Source: DATDXN01 sp035289305 (GTDB lineage Bacteria > Patescibacteriota > Microgenomatia > UBA1406 > HO2-37-13b). Taken from it: 24,026 bases of DNA. Location: contig DATDXN010000032.1 in the NCBI GenBank assembly GCA_035289305.1, positions 1 to 24,026 of the forward strand, written 5' to 3'. The position numbers and the translations under genes were made by a program. Below the pieces are notes generated by a model that saw nothing but the letters and a program-made list of their open reading frames with translations, was not told where the DNA came from and ran no database searches. Positions 1 through 6,500 of the stretch are shown in pieces. Position 1 is the first letter of the stretch, and every line of letters begins with the position of its first letter.

Positions 1-101
1 CGTACGATAAGACTTGTTTTTGTAGCATCAATATCAACAACAAAATGCCAAATAAGTTTTTTTAGTTTGAAATCGCCGATTTTACTTGCTCTGACAATCA
101 T
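1..101 (-). CDS. IS1595-like transposase, N-terminal fragment (runs off the left edge)
   Basis: The minus strand opens with ATG at 101 and stays open to the window edge (33 codons). The peptide contains SKIGDFKLKKLIWHFVVDID followed by ATKTSLIVR. This resembles the start of IS1595-type transposases, where a short 'xKIxxFKxKKxIxxFxxDxxATxTS' stretch precedes a helix-turn-helix that reads 'xxLGLNRNTxNRY'. The family assignment comes from remembered family pattern only, because the catalytic domain is outside the window. A terminal inverted repeat lies about 26 nt upstream of the start, as expected for an IS. The other end of a same-orientation copy is at the right edge. Confidence 0.55.
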   Translation of the reverse strand, partial: MIVRASKIGDFKLKKLIWHFVVDIDATKTSLIV

Positions 102-126
102 TACTACTAGTATAGCTTATGCTATT

Positions 127-142
127 CTAGTCTAGAGCCTAC
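127..142 (-). repeat. Terminal inverted repeat of the left IS copy
   Basis: On the minus strand this reads GTAGGCTCTAGACTAG from the outside inward. The same 16 bases occur on the plus strand at 23887-23902, at the outer end of the right IS copy. It marks the edge of the element whose transposase starts at 101. Confidence 0.75.
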
Positions 143-143
143 C

Positions 144-251
144 ATATATATGCGGCCGCGCAATAATAGTATCAAAATCATATATACTGTAAGCAGGGAA
201 AAGATAATTATTTATGATGCGGTGCCGGATGATATGGCGGTTGGAACTTAA
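144..251 (+). pseudogene. Possible 3' remnant of a gene cut by the IS
   Basis: Just outside the IS end an open plus-strand frame runs to TAA at 249-251. It can start at ATG 150 and encodes about 33 residues ending in KIIIYDAVPDDMAVGT. The tail looks protein-like (acidic/hydrophobic alternation, GC-rich codons late in the frame). It is convergent with the CapA-like gene, whose stop lies 3 nt away. It could be the surviving C-terminus of a gene truncated by the insertion, or a chance frame. No function is assigned. Confidence 0.25.
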
Positions 252-254
252 GAG

Positions 255-1307
255 TTAGAAAATACTAAACTTTTTCATATTCTTCAAAATTCTTTCAGCT
301 TCTTGTTTGTGAGCAAATCGTGGTTGCCAGTAATCCTCAATGATAATGGGATAGAAACGGATTTCTCTTGCACCCTGGTCATCAAAAATATATTTTCCTA
401 TAACTCCTTCTCTGGTTTCCTGCGACCACATTTGGTCAAAAATAAAATTACCATGAGAATAAGCAATAACCGTATTTTTATATATTTCCACACCTTGTAC
501 CCAGTGTGGATGATTACCTACTATGAGGTCTGCTCCTGCATCGACAGCTGCGTGAGCTCGTTCAATTTGTCTTGAATGTGTCTGATATGTATATTCACTG
601 CCCCAATGAAACATCACGACAACAAAATCTACGACTTTTTGCACGTTTTGGATATCTTGCAGATATGTATTGCTTATTGTTTCTCCTATATCGTTATAGC
701 CCAAAAAACCGATCTTTTTGTTTTTTATCTCCACAATAGCAGGTTTTTCCTGTCCAGTGATGTAAAATTTATTACCCTCAAGAACTTCGATTGTTTCGGT
801 AATGCCTGTTTGTCCGTAATTGCCGATATGATTGTTAGCAAGATTGACGACATCAATTCCTGAAAATAGTAGCCCTTCAATACCTTTTTGACTTCCACAA
901 AAGGTCATGCCTGAAGTTGTGGCGGGGCATAGTTTTGGAAGTGGTGTTTCTAGATTGATAAAGGTAAGATCGGCATTTTGTAAAAAGGTTGCGGTATGGC
1001 GAAAAGGACCTCGAAAATCACCTTTCTTGATCATTTGAGCATTGACGGCACGGGCAAGAAGTACATCTCCGGTAACGAGCAGCGTAATCTCGTTGGAGTT
1101 TTGGCCTGTCTCAATTTCATCTTCAGGATCCCAGTACATGAATATATCGTCTAAACGAAGCTTTTTTGCTGAAGTGTTTTGTGGGTGATTTCTCGTGATA
1201 AAATCAATAATTTTATCAGGAGTTTCTTTTTTAGCTACTTTGGTTGATTTAGTTGAATAAAATAGCAGAAAAAACAGCAATATGAGGAAAAATATGAGTC
1301 TTTTCAT
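255..1307 (-). CDS. CapA-family (PGA_cap) metallophosphatase-like protein, membrane-anchored
   Basis: The 350-residue protein has a signal anchor (about residues 4-17, leucine/phenylalanine-rich) and then a calcineurin-like fold of the CapA/PgsA group. Visible motifs are GDVLLAR (about 80-86, metal Asp), NLETPL (118-123), LANNHIGNYG (156-165), FHWGSEY (233-239) and GNHPHWVQG (264-272), which together carry the expected metal ligands. A late SHGNFIFDQ is also typical. The family was named for poly-gamma-glutamate capsule synthesis, but many members act on unknown cell-surface polymers, so the substrate is not known. The protein should face outward from the membrane. A GGAG sits five bases before ATG 1307, one of the few clear Shine-Dalgarno sites here. 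It is divergent from the serine hydrolase gene and shares a palindromic promoter region with it. Confidence 0.85.
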   Translation of the reverse strand: MKRLIFFLILLFFLLFYSTKSTKVAKKETPDKIIDFITRNHPQNTSAKKLRLDDIFMYWDPEDEIETGQNSNEITLLVTGDVLLARAVNAQMIKKGDFRGPFRHTATFLQNADLTFINLETPLPKLCPATTSGMTFCGSQKGIEGLLFSGIDVVNLANNHIGNYGQTGITETIEVLEGNKFYITGQEKPAIVEIKNKKIGFLGYNDIGETISNTYLQDIQNVQKVVDFVVVMFHWGSEYTYQTHSRQIERAHAAVDAGADLIVGNHPHWVQGVEIYKNTVIAYSHGNFIFDQMWSQETREGVIGKYIFDDQGAREIRFYPIIIEDYWQPRFAHKQEAERILKNMKKFSIF

Positions 1308-1315
1308 GTTTACTC

Positions 1316-1327
1316 CATGATATCATG
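1316..1327. promoter_or_regulatory. Palindrome CATGATATCATG between divergent genes
   Basis: This perfect 12-bp palindrome lies in the 28-bp gap between the CapA-like gene (start 1307, minus) and the serine hydrolase (start 1336, plus). Each strand contains TATCAT within it (plus 1321-1326, minus 1323-1318), so it can supply overlapping -10 boxes to both genes. It could also be a small operator. Its symmetry is seen directly; its role is inference. Confidence 0.4.
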
Positions 1328-1335
1328 TTAATGAT

Positions 1336-2208
1336 ATGTCATCCATGAGGAGTATTTTCTCTATAATGCTGTTTCTTTTTATTCTTGTTTTTCTCATTAT
1401 ATTTTCCCTAAATAGGAGTAGCAACAAGATTGTTACAAATTATCAAGCGCCTCAAACTCCACTATCTTTCAAGTTGACGTCTTATCCTCAACAAAGACCT
1501 TTAGAAGATATGAAGACCCCCTGGGAACAGCTTAAAACTGCGCTTGAGGAATTTATACAACAACAAAAGGGAAGGTGGGCGGTGGTGGTGTCGGATTTAT
1601 CAGATGAAAGAGAGCTTTTGATCAATGAAAAAGTAATTTTTCATGGAGCTAGTGTGACAAAAGTGTTGACTGCGGTAAGCATCCTTACCATGATTGAGAA
1701 AGGAGAGGAAGATTTTGCACGAAATGTTGGTGAAGGACAAACGATCGAAGATCTTTTAACCATAATGATCAATAAAAGCGACAATGAAGCCTGGGATATC
1801 TTAAATCAAATAGCAGGTTTCAAAAACATGCAACATATAGGAGAGGCAATAGGTATGAAAGGTTTGAATGTGCACACAAACGAACTCACCGCATATGATG
1901 CGGGCATTTTTTTGAAATCTCTCTACGAGGGTCGTGTCTTAAACAAACAGCTTACAGAATTTCTTTTTGGCACTATGCAAAAGACCCATGATGAAACACG
2001 CATTCCTCAAGCAGTAGCTCCACATATTCCAGTTATTCATAAAACTGGATATTATGAAGACGTTTATCATGATGCAGCGATTGTCATGTATGAAAAACCG
2101 TATATTTTGGTAGTTTTTGGTAAGGAAACGACAATTCCCGAGGGAAGAAAAACAATTCAAGGAGTATCTAAAATAGTTTATGACTTTTATGAAAAAAAGC
2201 TTCCGTAA
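1336..2208 (+). CDS. Membrane-anchored serine hydrolase of the class A beta-lactamase/PBP fold
   Basis: The 290-residue protein has an N-terminal membrane anchor (about residues 7-25) and an external domain with all three motifs of the penicillin-recognising fold: S106-V-T-K109 (nucleophile and base), S148-D-N and K236-T-G. The segment after SDN is short and passes directly from MKGLNVHTNE to TAYDAGIFL. It therefore seems to lack the omega loop with the deacylating glutamate of true class A beta-lactamases. A D-Ala-D-Ala carboxypeptidase or other peptidoglycan/ester hydrolase is more likely than drug resistance. ATG 1336 follows TATCAT by 9 nt, so a leaderless start is possible; ATG 1345 is an alternative. 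The stop codon lies inside the left arm of the GC-rich palindrome at 2203-2301. Confidence 0.8.
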   Translation: MSSMRSIFSIMLFLFILVFLIIFSLNRSSNKIVTNYQAPQTPLSFKLTSYPQQRPLEDMKTPWEQLKTALEEFIQQQKGRWAVVVSDLSDERELLINEKVIFHGASVTKVLTAVSILTMIEKGEEDFARNVGEGQTIEDLLTIMINKSDNEAWDILNQIAGFKNMQHIGEAIGMKGLNVHTNELTAYDAGIFLKSLYEGRVLNKQLTEFLFGTMQKTHDETRIPQAVAPHIPVIHKTGYYEDVYHDAAIVMYEKPYILVVFGKETTIPEGRKTIQGVSKIVYDFYEKKLP

Positions 2209-2301
2209 CCGCGGGGACCCGCCTGCCATGCGTTGCCGCACCCGACATCGCAGGACGCAGTCGTTGCGGGCGGGCCGCAAGGCATCGCGGGCAGGTTACG
2301 G
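2203..2301. repeat. GC-rich imperfect palindrome (~99 nt) between convergent genes
   Basis: The outer arms are CCGTAACC (2203-2210) and GGTTACGG (2294-2301), a perfect match. Inside, CCTGCC (2222-2227) can pair with GGCAGG (2290-2295), sharing its last two bases with the right outer arm. ATGCGTTGCCGC (2228-2239) pairs with 2274-2285, apart from two mismatches. A small hairpin GCGGGGACCCGC (2211-2222) sits in the left arm. The block is far richer in G+C than its neighbours. It contains the stop of the upstream gene and ends 12 bp before the stop of the convergent gene. It may work as a bidirectional terminator or be a dispersed palindromic (REP/MITE-like) element. Only one copy is visible in this window. 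Confidence 0.7.
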
Positions 2302-2313
2302 AGAGCGTTGGAG

Positions 2314-2883
2314 TTATCCATACAGTTGTACCAATTTATTTCTGGAGATATACGCTCTTTGTGCAGGTTTAAAGTTTTTCTCAAACATGGTCCATGAGGG
2401 ATGATACGATACGATTTCTGATATTAGTTGTTTGTTAGATGCAGTAACTTCATATCGAGTCAACGGGTTTCTGATTGCCGACACATCAAATCCGAGTCGT
2501 CTCGCAAGTGGTCCAGCAATATGTGAAAGTCCAAAAAAACTTTGCACTCTTTTGAGCCGTTTATCATTCTCTCTACACAAAAATGCGAGTTCTGTTAGTT
2601 CTTCTTGAAAACTACTAAAAAGTGTTCGCACAAAACCGACGACTGCTTCATTTCTTTTTATAAACGGAATATTGCGATCGAAGTGTATTTCACCAATTTT
2701 CTGCAATGTTTTTACCACAAAGCCATCAGAAAGTCTTTTCCACTGAAGGAGTGGATTACGATATGTAACAATAGTCATATGTTCCCCGATCAATATAATG
2801 TTGGGATCAACATAGTGAGGGTTATCCCCATACTTCTCCTCGATCATTGTTTTTACATCGCATTTACCCACTAATTCTCCCAT
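2314..2883 (-). CDS. Conserved-looking hypothetical protein
   Basis: I do not recognise this 189-residue protein. It is soluble, has no signal peptide or membrane segment, and is rich in charged and aromatic residues. Notable stretches are DPNIILIGEHMTIVTYRNP (about 26-44) and FFGLSHIAGPLARRLGFDVS (about 116-135). The first looks like a beta hairpin, the second like a short helical segment. The gene is well supported by its promoter: on the minus strand an extended -10 (TGGTATAAT) ends 8 nt before ATG 2883. It is convergent with the serine hydrolase, and the GC-rich palindrome lies between the two stops. Confidence 0.65.
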   Translation of the reverse strand: MGELVGKCDVKTMIEEKYGDNPHYVDPNIILIGEHMTIVTYRNPLLQWKRLSDGFVVKTLQKIGEIHFDRNIPFIKRNEAVVGFVRTLFSSFQEELTELAFLCRENDKRLKRVQSFFGLSHIAGPLARRLGFDVSAIRNPLTRYEVTASNKQLISEIVSYHPSWTMFEKNFKPAQRAYISRNKLVQLYG

Positions 2884-2891
2884 AAACCTTT

Positions 2892-2897
2892 ATTATA
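2892..2897 (-). promoter_or_regulatory. -10 box TATAAT for the gene starting at 2883
   Basis: On the minus strand TGGTATAAT is a full extended -10. Eight bases separate it from ATG 2883, so transcription should start at or within a base or two of the start codon. No clear -35 box is seen. Confidence 0.6.
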
Positions 2898-2977
2898 CCA
2901 TATTATAGGTCATTTTTCATACTTAATAATCCCCTTGTTTTTCTTGTAAAAGTTTTCTATGCTTGAAATAGAAGCTT

Positions 2978-3475
2978 ATGGATATAAAGACGACGCTTAT
3001 TATTGTTCATATCATAGGCACGGTGTTGGGTGTCGGGGGAGCGACGTTTGCGGAGATATTTTTTTTGAAAGCCATAAAAGATGGCCACATAGAACCTCTT
3101 GAAGCAGATTATTTGAAAACCACCTATAAAGTTTTGCGCATCGGTATGATACTTCTAGTGCTTTCTGGTTTTGGGTTTCTACTCTTCTATCGTTTAACTG
3201 GGAGAACAGAGCTTTTATACAGCGAAAAATTGTGGGCGAAGCTAACTATTGTTGGTTTGATCCTCATAAACGCTATTTTGTTTGAGCTGCGCAAAATTCC
3301 CGCGTGGCTAGGGAGTGCGGTCTCTCTCACCTCATGGTACGCAGCACTTATTCTGGGAATTGTAAGAGGTGGCAGTCTTTCATATGCAAAAATCATGTAT
3401 ACTTATATTATTGCAGTGCTTATCGTGGCAGTGATTTTGGAAGTAGTTAAAAAAAGCATGCACGTTAAACTATGA
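2978..3475 (+). CDS. Small four-helix membrane protein, unknown function
   Basis: The 165-residue protein has about four hydrophobic helices (near residues 3-28, 53-71, 84-103 and 135-158) plus a shorter hydrophobic stretch around 112-126. A histidine (H11) lies in the first helix. I cannot name the family. The layout resembles small CopD/DUF-type membrane proteins, some of which bind haem or copper through such histidines, but that is only an analogy. The gene ends in an ATGA overlap with the next gene, so the two are translationally coupled. Both encode small membrane proteins with an early His in helix 1, which suggests a shared complex or an ancient duplication. Confidence 0.7.
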   Translation: MDIKTTLIIVHIIGTVLGVGGATFAEIFFLKAIKDGHIEPLEADYLKTTYKVLRIGMILLVLSGFGFLLFYRLTGRTELLYSEKLWAKLTIVGLILINAILFELRKIPAWLGSAVSLTSWYAALILGIVRGGSLSYAKIMYTYIIAVLIVAVILEVVKKSMHVKL

Positions 3476-3927
3476 ATGAAATCGTGCGAAATGCACTTAT
3501 CATCCATGTGTTTGCAGGGGTTTTTGGGATGATTTCTTACTATACTGTCTGCATGGGCTTCTTAAAAAAAATGCCCCATTTTCGGTTTCTTGCTTGGGAA
3601 AGCGCATTCGGACTTGCATCATTTATTATTTCGTGGATTTTTGGTGGTTATTATTACATATTTTATTATGGCGGGATCGTGAAGCCGTTCATTCTTGCAG
3701 ATGAACGGTCTTTCGCGCATACGATTTTCATGGAGGCAAAAGAACATATTTTTCTTTTTATTCCCATTTTAAGCGCGGTGGTTTTGCTGATGATCTTACT
3801 TGGAAAAGAAGAAATAGCAAAAAATAAAGATATGCGGTATGGGGTGGCAAGTATTGCGGGTTTAATAGTTTTCTTAAGCGTCGTATTGGCATTATCAGGT
3901 ATGCTTATCTCTGGTGCAGCGCGATAA
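3472..3927 (+). CDS. Second small four-helix membrane protein, unknown function
   Basis: The 151-residue protein has about four membrane segments. H12 is in helix 1 (LIIHVFAGVFG), and a second histidine cluster, AHTIFMEAKEHIFLFIP (about residues 83-99), precedes helix 3. The spaced histidines near membrane helices could bind a metal or haem; this is inference. It starts inside the stop of the previous gene (ATGA, 3472-3475). The next gene starts 4 nt after its stop, so the three form one operon. I do not recognise a family. Confidence 0.7.
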   Translation: MNEIVRNALIIHVFAGVFGMISYYTVCMGFLKKMPHFRFLAWESAFGLASFIISWIFGGYYYIFYYGGIVKPFILADERSFAHTIFMEAKEHIFLFIPILSAVVLLMILLGKEEIAKNKDMRYGVASIAGLIVFLSVVLALSGMLISGAAR

Positions 3928-3931
3928 TTAT

Positions 3932-4249
3932 ATGGATGATAAAATAAAAACACTCTATGCTTTTATATGCGGAGCGATTGTTTCGGTGGTGTTTCTTGCC
4001 GCTGTCACGGTATGGGCAGAGATATATCCGACTATCAAAGAATGGCTGACTTTGACATTTTTTCATCATTGGGTAGGAAAAAGTGTACTAGGCGGATTTG
4101 TTTTTGTGGGGGCTTCGACATTTTTCTCCTTTTTTCCGCTGAAGGAAAAATCGTCGGTAGTAGCTCAAAGCCTTCGCGCTCTTTTTTGGGCTACATTTTT
4201 ATCAGCGTCTCTTCTTTTGCTCTTTTTCATCTCTGAAGTTGTTTCATAG
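3932..4249 (+). CDS. Small membrane protein with two or three helices, third gene of the cluster
   Basis: The 105-residue product begins MDDKIKTLYAF. It has hydrophobic helices at about residues 8-25, 46-65 and 80-100. I chose ATG 3932 over an earlier in-frame start at 3914 because the latter would overlap the preceding gene by 14 bases and adds six polar residues before the first helix. The start lies 4 nt after the upstream stop. The family is not recognised; its place in the operon suggests a partner of the two preceding membrane proteins. Confidence 0.6.
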   Translation: MDDKIKTLYAFICGAIVSVVFLAAVTVWAEIYPTIKEWLTLTFFHHWVGKSVLGGFVFVGASTFFSFFPLKEKSSVVAQSLRALFWATFLSASLLLLFFISEVVS

Positions 4250-4311
4250 GTATTGTTTGTTATGCCCCCATTCTGCAATAATACTCCTGGGTAATTATCT
4301 TCGATATATGT

Positions 4312-5073
4312 TCATACACTCGTCGCTTTTTTGTATGAAAACACTTCTACCCAGTGTCCGACATTGATTTTCTCTGTTCCGTATCCGCCGATTTTCTGCT
4401 CTCCCACGGTTTCTGCCCGAATAGATGCAATAGCCTTAGCAAGACGGACAAAATCAGTGCGCGCAAGCTGTGATGCATGCGCTTTTATCGCGGCGATTTT
4501 TTTCTCGAAAAACGGCGGTGAAATTGGAATGATGCAATTGAAATCACCTTGTGAAAACAATTTCCAAGGCGTTTCATAAAAAAATATTTGTATGTTTTTC
4601 ATGCTTCTTAAAGCTTTTCCCACAAACAGGGTTAGTTGTTTATGGCGGGGTTGATCGTCATGTATGTCAGGTATAAAGACGATATCTGGTTTTTCTTTTT
4701 GTATGAGACGTTTTACTTTTTCTGCGTCCTTCGCAAAGTTTTGTGGACAATCTCGATCGTAGCTTGACAGGCGCAAAAAAACTGGCGGTGTGAACGAGAG
4801 AATACGTGCTTCATGAGTAATCTCTTTCTCCCGAAGGAGTATTGCTTCATTTTTTGAAAGTCCGCTGTCTACTCCGCACCAGCCAGTATATCCCAGAACG
4901 GGGATGACAGTATTTATCTTCGCAAGTTGTCCAAGAAATCCACCTGCTGCAATACTAATGTCGTCAGCATGAGGAGAAAAAGCCAGTATTTTTTGCCTCT
5001 TAAAAAAGGGAAGTAATGTCAGATGGCGAAACTGTGGCATTAGTTTACCATAGAAATATGTCGGCTTAGTCAT
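4312..5073 (-). CDS. PIG-L/LmbE-family deacetylase
   Basis: The protein (253 residues from the chosen start) carries the PIG-L signature. FSPHADD sits near the N-terminus of the domain, in the string ILAFSPHADDISIAAGG, and supplies the Zn-binding His and the Asp pair. IHDDQPRHKQL follows in the middle, with the third ligand His in the family's usual HPD..H region. Family members remove acetyl groups from GlcNAc-containing substrates such as lipids, thiols or surface glycans; which one is unclear here. ATG 5073 is preferred over 5118 because the longer frame would read through the promoter and the start of cysS. A TATAAT on the minus strand (5086-5081) ends 7 nt before ATG 5073, predicting a leaderless mRNA. 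The gene is divergent from cysS. Confidence 0.8.
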   Translation of the reverse strand: MTKPTYFYGKLMPQFRHLTLLPFFKRQKILAFSPHADDISIAAGGFLGQLAKINTVIPVLGYTGWCGVDSGLSKNEAILLREKEITHEARILSFTPPVFLRLSSYDRDCPQNFAKDAEKVKRLIQKEKPDIVFIPDIHDDQPRHKQLTLFVGKALRSMKNIQIFFYETPWKLFSQGDFNCIIPISPPFFEKKIAAIKAHASQLARTDFVRLAKAIASIRAETVGEQKIGGYGTEKINVGHWVEVFSYKKATSV

Positions 5074-5080
5074 GAGGTTT

Positions 5081-5090
5081 ATTATACAAT
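5081..5090. promoter_or_regulatory. Overlapping divergent -10 boxes (PIG-L gene and cysS)
   Basis: Only 23 bp separate the two divergent start codons. On the minus strand TATAAT (5086-5081) is 7 nt from ATG 5073. On the plus strand TACAAT (5085-5090) is 6 nt from ATG 5097. Both genes would start transcription at their initiation codon, and polymerase could not bind both sites at once, which links their expression. Confidence 0.55.
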
Positions 5091-5096
5091 AAGGAT

Positions 5097-6500
5097 ATGT
5101 TTCTTTATAATACGGCACGCCGTGCGGTCGAAAAATTTATGCCGCTCTCCCCTCCTCTTGTGACGCTCTATTCCTGTGGACCGACGGTATATGATCATAC
5201 GCATATTGGACATTTGCGCACCTATTGTACGGTGGATATTTTGAAGCGTGTTCTTTCGTATTTCAACTACCGAGTAAAACATGTGATGAATATTACTGAT
5301 GTGGGGCACCTGACAGATGATGCTGATCGCGGCGAGGACAAACTTGAGAAGATGGCCCTGACGGAAAAAAAATCCGTATGGGACGTGGCGCGTTTTTTTA
5401 CCGATCATTTCTTTGTCTCAACTGATTTACTCGGCATTGTTTGTCCTGATATTGTTTGCCGCGCGACAGATCATATCCCTGAAATGATTGCTTTAATTAC
5501 CCGACTTTCTCAAAAAGGGTATACCTATGAAACAGAGGAGGCGGTGTATTTTGATACGAAAAAGTTCAAAAACTACGGTCAACTTACCGGTCAAAGTAGT
5601 GACGAAAAAAAAGTCGGCGCACGAGATAAGGTAATTATTGACCCTTTCAAAAAAAATCCCACTGATTTTGTATTGTGGTTTAAACGGATGGGTAAGTTTC
5701 AAAATCACACCATGCATTGGGATTCTCCATGGGGTGATGGGTTTCCGGGGTGGCATATTGAGTGCTCGGCAATGAGTATGAAATATCTAGGAGCAACAAT
5801 TGATATTCATGCAGGTGGTATTGATCATATCTCTGTCCATCACACCAATGAAATTGCACAATCCGAAGGAGCTACGGGCAAACAGTTTGTGCGCACGTGG
5901 TTTCATGCAGGGTTTCTCATGGTAAATGGTCATAAAATGAGCAAGTCCAAAAACAACTTTTATACAATTGATGACATAAAAAAAGGAGGTTTTGATCCGC
6001 GCGCCTTGCGTTATTTATACGTACAAAGCCATTATAGAAGCGCGCTCAATTTCACGTGGGATTCTATGGAAGCTGCAGTAAATGGATATCGTTCGCTGCG
6101 TGAGGCAGTACATGCGCTCAAAAAGCAAACAGAACGCGTATCACTCTCGCAGGAGAAATTATCACACCTTGATGATTTAAGAAACAAGTTTGCAAATGCT
6201 TTATCAAACGATCTGCAATTACCTGAAGCATGTGCTGTGGTTTGGGAAATAATCAAGTCAAACATCCCTTCTTGTGACAAATATGATTTGATCATTGAAT
6301 GTGATCGAGTGCTGGGATTGGGACTTGAAGATACGAAAGAAGAAATGATACCAGAGAAAATATATACACTTGCACAAAAGCGCGAGGAGGCAAGAAAAAA
6401 AAGAGATTTTGCGGCCTCCGATAAGTTGCGTCGTGAAATAGAAGAACGCGGATATTATATCGAGGATCACGAAGATAAGTTCATCATTAAGAAGAAGTAG
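5097..6500 (+). CDS. cysS: Cysteinyl-tRNA synthetase
   Basis: This class I aminoacyl-tRNA synthetase charges tRNA-Cys in the cytoplasm. The 467-residue length is close to the family norm (~460). HIGH is exact at residues 36-39 within YDHTHIGHLRTY, and KMSKS is at 280-284. The zinc site is visible as C27 (LYSCGPTVYDH), the Cys of GWHIECSAMS, and HHTNE further on. The C-terminal helical region ends in a lysine-rich tail. ATG 5097 gives the expected N-terminus (MFLYNTARRAVEKF), in which the first strand leads straight into the Cys ligand. The mRNA is probably leaderless. The 3' end overlaps the convergent MurF-like gene by 14 bp, with no terminator visible between them. Confidence 0.97.
   Translation: MFLYNTARRAVEKFMPLSPPLVTLYSCGPTVYDHTHIGHLRTYCTVDILKRVLSYFNYRVKHVMNITDVGHLTDDADRGEDKLEKMALTEKKSVWDVARFFTDHFFVSTDLLGIVCPDIVCRATDHIPEMIALITRLSQKGYTYETEEAVYFDTKKFKNYGQLTGQSSDEKKVGARDKVIIDPFKKNPTDFVLWFKRMGKFQNHTMHWDSPWGDGFPGWHIECSAMSMKYLGATIDIHAGGIDHISVHHTNEIAQSEGATGKQFVRTWFHAGFLMVNGHKMSKSKNNFYTIDDIKKGGFDPRALRYLYVQSHYRSALNFTWDSMEAAVNGYRSLREAVHALKKQTERVSLSQEKLSHLDDLRNKFANALSNDLQLPEACAVVWEIIKSNIPSCDKYDLIIECDRVLGLGLEDTKEEMIPEKIYTLAQKREEARKKRDFAASDKLRREIEERGYYIEDHEDKFIIKKK

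Noticed and set aside
152..159. GCGGCCGC (NotI site) beside the IS, suggesting vector sequence
   Set aside because: It is a single 8-bp match in otherwise natural AT-rich sequence, with no linker or vector features around it.
1336..2208. Beta-lactamase giving antibiotic resistance
   Set aside because: The three fold motifs are present, but the omega loop with the deacylating glutamate seems missing. A wall hydrolase is more likely.
2180..2404. Open frames of 65-74 codons across the GC-rich block at 2203-2301
   Set aside because: The GC-rich palindrome lacks A/T-rich stop codons in several frames, so open frames arise by chance. The peptides are Arg/Cys/Gly-rich and overlap the ends of two better genes.
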